A stretch of DNA of 64,000 bases from Pelecanus crispus (Eukaryota > Chordata > Aves > Pelecaniformes > Pelecanidae). The DNA lies in NCBI RefSeq assembly GCF_030463565.1, contig NC_134643.1, positions 2,490,001-2,554,000 of the forward strand. Direction: 5' to 3'. Below are positions 38,601 to 48,860 of the stretch, piece after piece. Made by a program: the position numbers and the translations under genes. The notes beneath the pieces are model-generated. The model was given only the letters and a program-made list of their open reading frames with translations. It had not been told where the DNA came from and searched no databases. Each line of letters begins with the position of its first letter. Position 1 is the stretch's first letter.

Positions 38601-39777
38601 CTCCAGAAAATGGCCAGCCATGCTGTGCCAGTCTCCAGCAGAGCTTGGTCAGCATTTCATTATTTGGGTGCCAGTTGCTGTCAGCACATGCTCAAGCTCT
38701 GTTCTGCCTGCCAAAAAACTGGGCTAATTTATTTAACATTTCAACAGATCAGGGAAAAAAAAAATCATTTAAAAAAGGAAAGATTGAATTTGGGAACTCT
38801 ATTCCTTGGAGAGTTAGTAATGGATCTTTCTCTCTCCCCCTCCTCCAGGCCTCAGCATTCATAACTTCTCCATGTCAATGTTATTAGGAAGAAATTAATT
38901 CAATAATGAGATCATTCCCCATATGAGAGCCCAAGTAAATGAGGCACTCAGTCATACCTACTCTCCCTCATTTGAGGGAGTCATGCTTCTCTAGTAATTC
39001 AGTCTCCAAGAGCGATGGCCAAATGATGATACCAACTATTTCCAGTGCTTGTGGTGGGTCATATCCAACTGTCATGCAAAACTCTGTCATTTGATCTACA
39101 TGTCTTAATTTGCAAGTTCCAGACTCTTCCTTTGGCTATTTCTTGGGTTCAGCTGCCTGTTGCTGAACCAGCTGCCGCCACAGAGGATCAGCCAATACAG
39201 GTACTGGTAGTCAGCACCCTAGGTCCATGTGCAAAGCATGCACCGTTTAGTGTTTTCTTACTCCTCAAGTGATCCCCCTTTAGTGAATAAAGCAGCAAGA
39301 CTGGTAAGAAACTTGCAGGGGATCTATGATGTCCAGTTTTGGTTTTGTTTTGCTATTACTAGTATTTTAAGAGCAACAGAACTGGGAGACAGCATGTGGC
39401 GTCCCTGAGGTTCACACACACTGTTCCTGTGAGCTGATATAAACTTTTATAAACCAAAGTATTACTCATCTGGGATTGAATCCAGGCCCCAGATTCATCC
39501 AGTTTAAGTTCCACCCAAGACCTATACCTAGAAGCTTTTCCTTGCCTGGGTTTTGGACTTAGAAGAACCACTCCAACAGGAAGCCCCAAGCACAGACACT
39601 TTGGTGGGACCTCCAGTTTGAGACGATGCTGAGCTCAAGTGATCCATGTTGCTCTGAATGTTGCTCAGCAAGGGGGAAAGTGAATATCATGATTAACACT
39701 TCTATGGGTTTAACTTGATATCCATCCAGTTGCACGCATGAGTGGTGAAACTTTTGGAAGGAGCTACCTCTGTACTT
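23623..39777 (-). other. EXOC4 last intron, middle part
   Basis: About 16 kb of intron between an old CR1 and the CR1 cluster. I recognise no gene, RNA or mobile element in it. Open frames up to 170 codons occur (for example on the minus strand at 34675-35187) but carry no known domain and overlap frames on the other strand, as expected for moderately GC-rich intron DNA. Confidence 0.75.
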
Positions 39778-39887
39778 AGAATCATAGAATGATAGAGTCG
39801 TTTAGGTTGGAAAAGACCTTTAAGATTATCCAGTCCAACCATTAACCTAACACTGACAAGTCCACCACTAAACCAAGGAAGGGTAGA
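39778..39887 (-). mobile_element. CR1 3' tail fragment, first of a head-to-tail run
   Basis: A minus-strand CR1 end of only about 110 bp: AGAATCATAGAATGATAGAG, then TTTAGGTTGGAAAAGACC and the complement of the 3' UTR up to AAACCAAGGAAGGGTAGAG. A second CR1 end signature starts directly after it, so this is a separate, very short insertion or the outer part of a nested insertion. Confidence 0.85.
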
Positions 39888-40213
39888 GTCATAGAATCAT
39901 AGAATCGTTTAGGTTGGAAAAGACCTTTACGATCATCCAGTCCAACCATTAACCCACACTACCAAGTCTACTCTAAGCCAATCAAGGGTAGACTAGACTA
40001 AACCATGTCCCCAAGTGCCACATCTACCCTTTTTTTGAACACTTCCAGGGATGGTGACTCCACCACCTCTCTGGGCAGCCTGTTCCAATTCTTGACAACC
40101 CTTTCCGTAAAGAAATTTTTCCTAATTTCCAACCTAAACCTCCCCTGGCGCAGCTTAAGCCCATTTCCTCTCGTCATATCGCTAACTACATGGGAGAAGA
40201 GACCAACACCCAT
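39888..40213 (-). mobile_element. CR1 3' fragment, second of the run
   Basis: Begins with its own octamer end (TCATAGAATCATAGAATCG) and extends through the 3' UTR into the last codons of ORF2 ([20 protein letters not shown] to DVALGDMV), where it is 5' truncated at about 40213. The terminal ORF2 segment is open in one frame. About 64 bp of non-CR1 sequence separates it from the next copy. Confidence 0.9.
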
Positions 40214-40277
40214 AATTTCATAATTTCACATTTCCTGGCTTGGTGGCTGGATTATTTTTTAATGAAAGTAAAAACTA

Positions 40278-41739
40278 GGAATCATTAAGGTTGGAAAGGA
40301 TCTCCAAGACCATCAGTCCAACCATCAACCCAACACCACCATGCCCACTAAACCATGTCCCAAAGTGCCATGTCTGCCCGGTTTTTGAACACTTCCAGGG
40401 ATGGGGACTCCACCACCTCTCTGGGCAGCCTGTTCCAATGCTTGACAACCCTTTCAGTAAAGACATTTTTTCTAATATCCAATCTAAACCTCCCCTGGCA
40501 CAGCTTGAGCCCATTTCCTCTCATCCTATCGCTTGTTCCTTGGGAGAAGAGACCAACACCCACCTCACTACAACCTCCTTTCAGGTAGTTGTAGAGAGCG
40601 ATAAGGTCTCCCCTCAGCCTCCTCTTCTCCAGGCTAAACACCCCCAGCTCCCTCAGCTGCTCCCCATCAGCCCTGTGCTCCAGACCCTTCCCCAGCTCCG
40701 CTGCCCTTCTCTGGACACGCTCCAGCACCCCAATGTCCTTCTTGTAGTGAGGGGCCCAAAACTGGACACAGCATTCCAGGTGCGGCCTCACCAGTGCCGA
40801 GTACAGGGGAACAATCACCTCCCTGTTCCTGCTGGCCACACTATTCCTGACACAAGCCAGGATGCTGTTGGCCTTCTTGGCCACCTGGGCACACTGCTGG
40901 CTCATGTTCAGCTGCTGTCGACCAACACCCCCAGGTCCTTTTCGGCCAGGCAGCTTTCCAGCCACTCTTCCCCAAGCCTGGAGCGTTGCATGGGGTTGTT
41001 GTGACCCAAGTGCAAGAACCGACACTTGGCCTTGTTGAACCTCATACAGTTGGCCTTGGCCCATCATCCAGCCTGTCCAGGTCCCTCTGCAGGGTCTTCC
41101 TACCCTCAAGCAGATTGACGCTCCCATTCAGTTTGGTGTCATATGCAAACTTACTGAGGGTGCACTCAATCCCCTCATCCAGATCGTTGATAAAGATATT
41201 AAACAAGGCTGGCCCCAAAACAGAGCCCTGGGGAACACTGCTTGTGACCGCCCGCCAACCGGATTTAACTCCATTACCACAACTCTCTGGGCTCGGCCAC
41301 CCAGCCAGTTTTTTTACCCAGTGAAGACTACACTTGCCTAGGTCATGAACCACCAGCTTCCTTAGGAGAACGCTGTGGGAGACGGTGTCAAAGGCTTTAC
41401 TGAAGTCCAGGTAAATGACATCCACAGCCTTTCCATCATCTACCAGGTGGGTCACCAGGTCATAGAAAGAGATCAGGTTGGTCAAGCAGGAACTGCCTTT
41501 CATGAACCCATGCTGACTGGGCCCGATCCCCTGGTTGACCTGCACTTGCCTGTTGAGTGTACTCAAGATGAACCGCTCCATAATATCCCCCAGTACCGAG
41601 GTCAGGCTGACAGCCCTGTAGTTCCCCGGATCCTCTTTCCAGCCCTTCCTGTAGATGGGCATCACACTGGCAAGCCTCCGGTCATCTGGGACCTCCCCTG
41701 TTAACCAGGACTGCTGATAGATGATGGAGAGTGGCTTGG
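40278..41739 (-). mobile_element. CR1 LINE copy, 1.46 kb, ending 46 bp from an EXOC4 splice donor
   Basis: A minus-strand CR1 copy, in the same orientation as EXOC4. It covers the second half of the reverse transcriptase domain through the 3' end. The 5' end matches the plus-strand copy from [19 protein letters not shown] onward. The RT motifs [13 protein letters not shown] and [10 protein letters not shown] are present; the FADD motif has become FAYD. One frame runs 41785-41042 and breaks at a one-base loss after DLDRLD; the next frame shows a second break at the site before LNMSQQ, identical to that in the 2140-4957 copy. The 3' octamer is degraded (GGAATCATTAAGGTTGG). Confidence 0.93.
41042..41739 (-). 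pseudogene. CR1 reverse transcriptase remnant in the EXOC4 intron
   Basis: The open frame starts inside the intron just past the EXOC4 donor and enters the CR1 RT domain at [11 protein letters not shown]. It retains the fingers/palm segments, [16 protein letters not shown] and the [16 protein letters not shown] block, but the catalytic motif reads FAYD instead of FADD, so one catalytic Asp is lost. It is not functional. Copies on the opposite strand over the same DNA are shadows. Confidence 0.85.
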
Positions 41740-41785
41740 TGGACATTAAAATAGTAACAAACACAACATGGGGCTCTCTGCTCAC

Positions 41786-41945
41786 CTTGCAAAGTCCAGG
41801 TCAGCCTCACGTGACATGGTAATGTTTGTCAGGTTTTGCTGGAGGATGAAGATATTCCTACACATTTTCTTGATGCCAGATTCACTGATGCGCTTGAAGT
41901 AGTGGGCGCCGTTGATAAGAATGCAGGAAATAAGGTGGCCCAAAC
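41786..41945 (-). CDS. EXOC4: EXOC4 (Sec8) coding exon, penultimate
   Basis: This 160-nt exon encodes 52 full codons: [20 protein letters not shown], then [20 protein letters not shown], then [12 protein letters not shown]. The acceptor is CATCCTTGCAG|GT and the donor is GCAAG|GTGAGC, both good. Two bases (GT) complete the Gly codon from upstream, and the terminal AG is completed by the first G of the last exon to give Arg. Because 160 is not a multiple of three, skipping this exon would shift the frame. If the intron were retained, translation would stop at once, since the donor reads AGG-TGA. A CR1 LINE in the same orientation begins 46 bp beyond the donor, and another CR1 copy lies 769 bp upstream of the acceptor. 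This exon therefore sits between two direct repeats. Confidence 0.96.
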
Positions 41946-42713
41946 CTGCAAGGATGAGGGAGGAAACAAACAATAAAATCACAGGAGGAAGACATTCAGT
42001 GACAATAATTCATCATAAAACCTGTGAATCAGCACTGTTAAGCGGTACACATGAACTGGAACAGGACATACACTGGACTGTATGTGGAAACAGCCCTCGG
42101 TATCTCTCCTGTGCATTTTACGAGGACTTTTCTCAAGGTTTCCTTCTTTAGTAAAAATACAAAAAAGCCCCCAAAACCTACAAAAACTCAAAGTTGCATT
42201 ATCATAGCCATTGATATTTCCAGGGCACTTCCAGATTTATAATCAGGCTTTGCATAATGTCCCTTTCAGTCCCTCTCTCTGTCTGGGCAGAGCAATGGAC
42301 CACTACTGCTCCTACAAAATGACAGTATTTTAATCTGTTATTAAGGGCGGTATTTTTCACCGGTAAACTCACAGTCCACAAAAGCAGAAATTATCTGCAT
42401 TTCAATGCACTTGATGCGCAACCTCTCTCTAATCAGTCCTGAACAGTTTCTTGTGTCTGAATAATGTCTCCCTCTTTCCTCTGCTGCTGAAGGATATAGC
42501 CAGCTGCTAAAAGTCACAGACACCCCCAAAATGATGTATCCACTCATGTCGCATTCCAAATAGAAAAAACCCCAGCCTAATTCACTCAGTACACAGGTCT
42601 GTACAAGACTAGACATCGATTAAAAGTCTGAATTAAGAAAATATGTTCATGTACAGGCAACCAGCACAGGGTATATGTAAATCCCAAAACTGGGCTTAGG
42701 AGGTGCCTACATT

Positions 42714-43393
42714 TCATAGAATAGAATCATAGAATCGTTTAGGTTGGAAAAGACCTTTAAGATCATCCAGTCCAACCATTAACCTACACTACCAAGTCCA
42801 CCTAAAACCAATCAAGGGTAGACTAGACTAAACCATGTCCCAAAGTGCCACATCTACCCGTTTTTTGAACACTTCCAGGGATGGGGACTCCACCACCTCT
42901 CTGGGCAGCCTGTTCCAACTCTTGACTACCCTTTCTGTGAAGAAATTTTTCCTAATTTCCAACCTAAACCTCCTCTGGTGCAGCTTGAGCCCATTTCCTC
43001 TCATCCTATCGCTAACTACATGGGAGAAGAGACCAACACCCACCTCACTACAACCTCCTTTCAGGTAGTTGTAGAGAGCGATCAGGTCTCCCCTCAGCCT
43101 CCTCTTCTCCAGGCTAAACACCCCCAGCTCCCTCAGCCGCTCCCCATCAGCCCTGTGCTCCAGACCCTTCACCAGCCTTGGTGCCCTTCTCTGGACACGC
43201 TCCAGCACCCCAATGTCCTTCTTGTAGTGAGGGGCCCAAAACTGGACACAGCATTCCAGGTGCGGCCTCACCAGCACTGAGTACAGGGGAACAATCACCT
43301 CCCTGCTCCTGCTGGCCACACTATTCCTGACACAAGCCAGGATGCTGTTGGCCTTCGTGGCCACCTGGGCACACTGCTGGCTCATGTTCAGCC
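42714..43393 (-). mobile_element. CR1 LINE 3' fragment in the adjacent EXOC4 intron
   Basis: A minus-strand CR1 copy, again in the EXOC4 sense direction. It starts (5' end) exactly at the [20 protein letters not shown] segment and is open in one frame through [20 protein letters not shown] to DMV, followed by the 3' UTR and the octamer end at about 42714. Compared by eye with 40278-40935, only about ten differences appear over roughly 235 bases, so it belongs to the same subfamily and has a similar age. It lies 769 bp upstream of the acceptor of exon 41786-41945. Confidence 0.94.
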
Positions 43394-44291
43394 AATGAAG
43401 ACCACGTGTATGAATTTCAACCTTATGGCTTAGTGAGATGCGAACAGTCCCCATGGCTCTGTCTGGAGCCATTTCACTGTCTCCCCAAATAGACACAGTA
43501 GACCTGAGCTGTAACGGGAGCTCTGCAATGTGCTGGGGATCACTGAGTTTTCCACGGATTCACACAGCTCAGAAAACATCTGATTAAAAAATGCTCCATC
43601 AGTAGCTACATGGGTACAGGGGGGAGGTACACAGATGCTGAAAGCCTTCTCTAGGACCAGTAAGTGGTGGCCACAATAAGGCTAGCCAGGCTTGCAAAGC
43701 CTTCATCCCTGCAGACATATTATATTGGGTAGTGGGTACATCTCCAGCCCCCACCTTCTCCTGACTTTGAACAACCACCACATAAAAGGACACGTAGCCT
43801 GGCGCGCAGGCAAGAGAACTGTGCGTCAGCGCCACAAATAAATACAGGGGAGATGAACCAAGACATGATTTATATTCTCCAAGGTAATCACGACAGATGA
43901 GACATCAGAAGAGCTAATGTTCTCTAAATTTAATTTTAGAAATGGAATGGCTACACTTCGGATAGCAACTGTGCCATAATAGAGCTGTGCTTGTAATATA
44001 TACACATGCCCTACGGCTTCCTGAGGAAGAACTGTCCTGTGCGTACATCAACTTACTGCTTTCCTACTCAGCATGGGCCCATTTCTCCTATTCAGCCAGA
44101 CATGCTCAGAAACGGTATGGAGGCAACTGGGTTTCTTAGTGCCCGGTATTTGCATGGGTCTCACTTATCAGTCTGCTGTAGTGGCAACAGTACCACAGTC
44201 TGCCTTACCCGCAAAAGGAATAATGCCGAGCTTTGGCATGAGAATGAAAAAAATCATTTTGTGACAACCAAACTTGTGGTAAATGCCTGAC
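43394..44291 (-). other. EXOC4 intron remainder next to the CR1
   Basis: Non-repetitive intron DNA between the CR1 copy and the donor of exon 44292-44470. Nothing else recognised. Confidence 0.75.
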
Positions 44292-44470
44292 CTTCGAAGA
44301 TGTACTGGAACTTGTGCTGCTGGAGGCTGGCGCTCATGGCTTCCTCGATAGCACTGATGTCCTTGTTGAGCCGGACAACGAGAGGGTCATAGTCCATGCT
44401 CTCCACATTGGCAACGATGGCGTAGTTCCCTTGCTTAGCCAGTGGGATCAGGTAGTGGAAGCAATGAACT
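44292..44470 (-). CDS. EXOC4: EXOC4 (Sec8) coding exon, third from the 3' end
   Basis: This 179-nt exon encodes 59 full codons, from [15 protein letters not shown] through [20 protein letters not shown] to [10 protein letters not shown]. It is one of the most conserved stretches of the Sec8 helical-rod C-terminus and is nearly identical to human EXOC4. The acceptor is CTGTCTCACAG|A and the first base completes the Arg codon left open by the upstream exon. The donor reads GAAG|GTCAGG, with C at +3, which is off the usual GTRAGT consensus, although +4 and +5 fit. The final G opens a Gly codon completed by GT in the next exon. It is separated from the upstream exon by 2738 bp and from the downstream exon by 2346 bp. 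An ORF on the opposite strand over the same bases is a shadow. Confidence 0.96.
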
Positions 44471-47208
44471 CTGTGAGACAGAAAAGAGAGATTTTACAAT
44501 GCAACAACCCCGACGTTAAAATATCGGTGGGTATGCAAAGTGTTGCCTTCTTATTTTCCTTCCAACGTTCAAGCAAGTGAAAAATAACAATGGATGGTTA
44601 TGTCTGCATTAAATGCATCCTCCTCTTGACATGTCATTGTCCCGTCTTGGGAGGTGAATACAAAGGACCCTTCATTAACAGATCTGACCTACATCATCCC
44701 AGTAAAGTGGCCAAGTGCCTTTTCACCAGGTTCTCCAACTTCACACATGCAGGTTCAGCAACACTTCCATACTGATGCTCAAATAAGAATTCCTTCTGCG
44801 TACCATAAAGAACTAATAACAGTTATAACTGGCAAAAGGAGTGAGCTAGGGGACATGAACCAATAATTGGCAGGCCAAGGTTGTGCCTATTCCCAAGCAT
44901 TAAACACTATTGAAACTTTTTTCTTTTCTGTTCACCTGCCTCGTAGGGCTGTAGGCAACATGCCCAACCATCATTCCTCCACTGAAGGAGAAAATCTGTG
45001 CATTCAAATCACCTCTTTGCGAAAAACTGTAATTAAGTAATTTCTCTCGAACCTATAGAGGAAAGTGCTATTTCCAGCAAAGTCCATAGCAAAACTCCTT
45101 CTACTTTTGTAATTCTTGAGTTTCATGCACATCACTCAACAGGGACAGGAGGTTGGTTGGGTTCTTCTGAACTTCACCTGTCAGGGGAACATAGCCAAAT
45201 CACAGCCTGGATGAAATATCCCTTGCATTCGAAGCATAACTCAGGATCAGCCCACTGAGACAGAAAGTTCACACCAGACTGGCCCAAATAGCAGGGAGCT
45301 GCGTTGGGGTGGGAGAAGCTGTGATGGGTATGTCCTGGCTTTCACATCCCCTGTCCTTCTGGAAAACATCCTTGAGGTGGCCATCACAAGCAAAGCCAAT
45401 TTAGGGCAATTCCAAGAGTAAAAATATCTGTTTGTACTCTTTGGTGCCTGCTCCTATATAATTCTATATAGGGCTTTTTACAGGAAAATACTGTAACAGA
45501 CATTAAGTAATCTAAACCTCCACGTTTATTTGCAACAAAAGAAATGGTTAACGATCTGAATGAGCTGACTGATTTCCTTTAAGGAAGCAGATATAAATCC
45601 AAGGAGCAGGTCTCAGTGACCACTGTCCTCAGGTCATGCCCACAGGGTATTGGAGGAGGAGAAGCCAACGCCAGGGTGGTGCCAACCTGCATCTGGCAGA
45701 GATGCAAACGAACTGGGGGCCCTAAGGGAGGAGGAATACAAGGGGATAATTGCATCGTCTCAAATCCACTTTTCTGTTTGCTGGTGTTTTCTTAGACTGC
45801 ACCTGCAACAGCAAGAGGCCGGATAAATTCCCAGGCTCTTTACAAATGTGCTCTGAGTGCCTGTTTAAAGCACAGGGTTTCTGTGAATGAATATGCATTG
45901 TACTGTGCACCTTGGCAATGGCACGGATCCAGGGAGCTGGCGTACGAATCCTGCTAGTAACAGCCATCAGAGGGACTGGGATTTTTCTCTGTTACTGCAG
46001 GTGGTTGCAGAGGCAGTGTAATGAATATGGGGAAGCTCCCACCCCGCTGGGGATTCTCCTGGTTGTTAGCATCTCTTTGTCTCAATCCTTTCCACCCGTT
46101 GCACAGAGTAACGTGCTTAACGTGTAAATACACCAGTATTTACAGCGTCAAACTGGGGCTCCTGTTAGAAGCACTAGAGGACGTGGGCAATGGTCTGCTC
46201 TAAAATGTCAGCGAAAATTTTTCCTGAATTACATTTGCACTTATTTCTGCTTAACCCAAGTGTGATGGAAAGACACAGAGGACTGAGGCCAGAAACCCAT
46301 CTAGGCTGCTGCCCATACCGCGAGTCCGGGTTAGCTCGGGCATCACCTCGCACTACATCACAGCTGGAAAGCTGCTCCATTTCCATACCTTAACAATCTT
46401 TTCCTCGAATCCTTCAAACCTCAGCTCATCTGTGATGCCTGCAATCAAGTGGCCAGCAGATGATGGATAGCAGCTTGAAGGGCTGCTGACAATAACTAAT
46501 GTGTATTTTTTTTAAAGCTACATACTGACTTCACCAGAGCTCTGCCAATGTACACAAGGACACAGTATGGTGCAGGATATGTCACAGCAGAACAAACTGA
46601 TGGTCCATCAAGTCTCCTTGCCTGTCTCTGACATCCGCTTCTATTCGATGCTTCAGAGAAAAGGGAAGCAATGAAAATACACCTGGCCGATACCATGCAT
46701 AAGGGAAAAATGTCTTCCCAGCCCCAGAGCGGACAGCTGGCAGCCTGAAGAAAGGGATTTGCTGCCTTTGATCTTTGCATGTGAAGTCAGAGACATCATA
46801 AAATTATCCATCCCTTTAAAAGAATCCAGCTGGTTTCCCAGTTTCTGTTACTATTTGAAAAAGTAGTAAGAAAAGTTCCAAAGCGCAGTTGCTAATAAGT
46901 GTGCAGACACCTGTTAGACTATTAAAACATCATCGTGCAATTTTCTAAGGACAAAGTCCCCGAACCCCCATTTTTCCTAGTCTCTGACACGTAAGACACA
47001 GACCTCCCTAGAAAATTCCACTTTCGGTATCCTGCCTCCATCCCGCATTTGGCCATCTGTGGTCATGTGATCTGGCATTTCTGGACCGACCTTTGATGCT
47101 ACAGCAGGCAAGTTTATCTGTCACAGGTGCAATAATATGTACTCTGGACACAATCTTAACCTATAGCCTCCCAAGCTCACCCGCAGTACCCCAATTCAGG
47201 GCTTTTAC
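44471..47208 (-). other. EXOC4 intron, 2.7 kb, no repeats recognised
   Basis: Intron between exons 47209-47350 and 44292-44470. I see no transposon, RNA gene or additional exon. Its small size and lack of repeats contrast with the flanking introns. Confidence 0.8.
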
Positions 47209-47350
47209 CTGACTTCCAAATGCAGAACCAGCAGGCAGCGGTCAGCCATCTCTTGAAAAGACCTGGCCAGTTCACTCAGGGTTTGCAGGATCTGTTCGGA
47301 TGCAGGAAGGTGTTCCATACTGGCATGGCTGTCCTGGCCAGGAGACATGG
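47209..47350 (-). CDS. EXOC4: EXOC4 (Sec8) coding exon, fourth from the 3' end
   Basis: EXOC4/Sec8 is a subunit of the octameric exocyst, which tethers post-Golgi secretory vesicles to the plasma membrane before SNARE-mediated fusion. This 142-nt exon encodes 46 full codons plus split codons at both ends. It starts near [10 protein letters not shown] and runs through [20 protein letters not shown] to HLEV, matching the part of human EXOC4 that begins about 238 residues before the end. On the minus strand the acceptor is a pyrimidine-rich tract ending TTGCTAG before CC-ATG, and the donor is AG|GTAAAA. The exon ends with two bases (AG) of an Arg codon, completed by the A that opens the next exon. 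The preceding exon is not in the window, so the upstream intron is longer than 16.6 kb. Identification rests on recalled human protein sequence; exon borders and phase are read directly. Confidence 0.95.
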
Positions 47351-48519
47351 CTAGCAAGAGAAGACAGTATAAATTTGTGACAAACTTCATCAATACCGCT
47401 CAGCTTTAGCAACCACAGCATCTTGTCTGCTTCCTTCCTAAATATGTGTGTTCTCTCCCACCTCTGGCTGAGCAATAACGTCTATAATTTGGGAGTGTAT
47501 GAAGCAACAAACTGCTTCTGCAATTGATTAAACTCCGAAGTGAATGTGAGGGGTTTAATCAACCACCAGAATACATTTGCTTGGGAAGATACTGCTCTGT
47601 GATGAGTATTTCTGTAGATGCAGAATCCAGGAACATTTATCCTTCTCTGCCCGGAATGAGCATAGAGCTGCTTGGGAGCCAAAGCACGGCACTGACAGGA
47701 AAGATGGTCCTTTTTCATCACCATAGACTTCCCCACATAATCTCAAGTGAGTCTTTGCCTGCCGTCATCCCTTCAGAGGCATCTGGGAGCCTTTCTTCTT
47801 TCTTGTTAATAAAACACAGCTCTTGGGCAGTAAAGCAATTAAAAAGCAGGCAACAGGTATGAGTTGGTCATGGACCAACTGTTTCCCTCCCACTGAGACC
47901 TCTTTAAAAAACCACCTCGAGTTTATCCCAACCACGAGAGCATCGTCTCTCTTGGAGAGGTGTCGATGCAGCTATAACTCTGCAGCCTTCATCCCTTATA
48001 TTTTATCACAGTGCCTGAACCCTGAACCTTCTCCCCCGCAACACCAATCACTGCCACTCAAGCTGAAGAAGTAGCTTCACTAACAAGAATAACATGCTGT
48101 TATCATATATTCCGCCCTAATTAGAGGAAACGTATCCTAAATATCCAAGTTCAAGATCTCATTCAAGCAGCACTTTAGAAATTACTTCCTGCATAGGGTG
48201 ATTAGCAATGTTTGAAATCAGGCAGCCCCACTTAGACAATTTCCACTTGAGTTAAATAATGGATCTCCTGGATCATTAAGTCCAGTCCCCACAAGCGCTG
48301 TGTCCCCTGGCCTTGAGTATAAACTTGTGTGCCATATTAAAGTTGTTCAGATTTCTACCCTTGCTGTTTCCTTCAAAACATCACTTCTCTAACAGTGAAG
48401 TTAAAGTTTGGGATCTAACTTCCAGCCTAAACTTATTCACCGATGTTTTAGATTTGGTTCTTCATATGCCAACATTATTCTTTGCCGTACGGAGTTCTCC
48501 GTCCCTGGCATCCCTCTTC
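47351..48519 (-). other. EXOC4 upstream intron, first kilobase
   Basis: Intron sequence upstream of exon 47209-47350. Apart from the acceptor and its pyrimidine-rich tract nothing is recognised. Confidence 0.75.
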
Positions 48520-48860
48520 ACAGAATCATAAGAATGGTTTCGGTTGGAAAAGATCCTTAAGATCGTCGAGTCTGACTGTAAACCTAACACTGCCAAGTCC
48601 ACCACTAAACTATGCCCCTACATGCCACGTCTACACGTCTTTTAAATACTTCCAGGGATGGGGACTCAACCACTTCCCCAGGCAGCCTGTTCAATGCTCG
48701 ACAAAAGCAGCTCTCTGCACCCCTTCTGGTTTCAATTAATTTGTCTTGAACATGGGTAACCAGAGCTGTATGCTGTATTTGAGCTGCACCTGGTGCCACA
48801 ACGGGACTAGAGCTTTCCCATTTCCCCTGGGAATACTCTTTTGCTCTGCCATATCTGCTT
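48520..48860 (-). mobile_element. Diverged CR1 3' fragment with internal deletion
   Basis: The plus strand begins CAGAATCATAAGAATGG and TTTCGGTTGGAAAAGATCC, the complement of a CR1 end. It then carries the 3' UTR and [14 protein letters not shown]-type codons in reverse. Beyond about 48700 it jumps to a segment resembling the ORF2 region that elsewhere encodes the COVQFWAP-type stretch, in degraded form (ACCAGAGCTGTATGCTGTAT). It is clearly older than the copies at 40-43 kb. The upper border is approximate. Confidence 0.75.

Noticed and set aside
41375-41704. Plus-strand frames over the CR1 copies, including 40291-41004
   Set aside because: Antisense shadows of CR1 ORF2; the same peptides recur opposite each CR1 copy.
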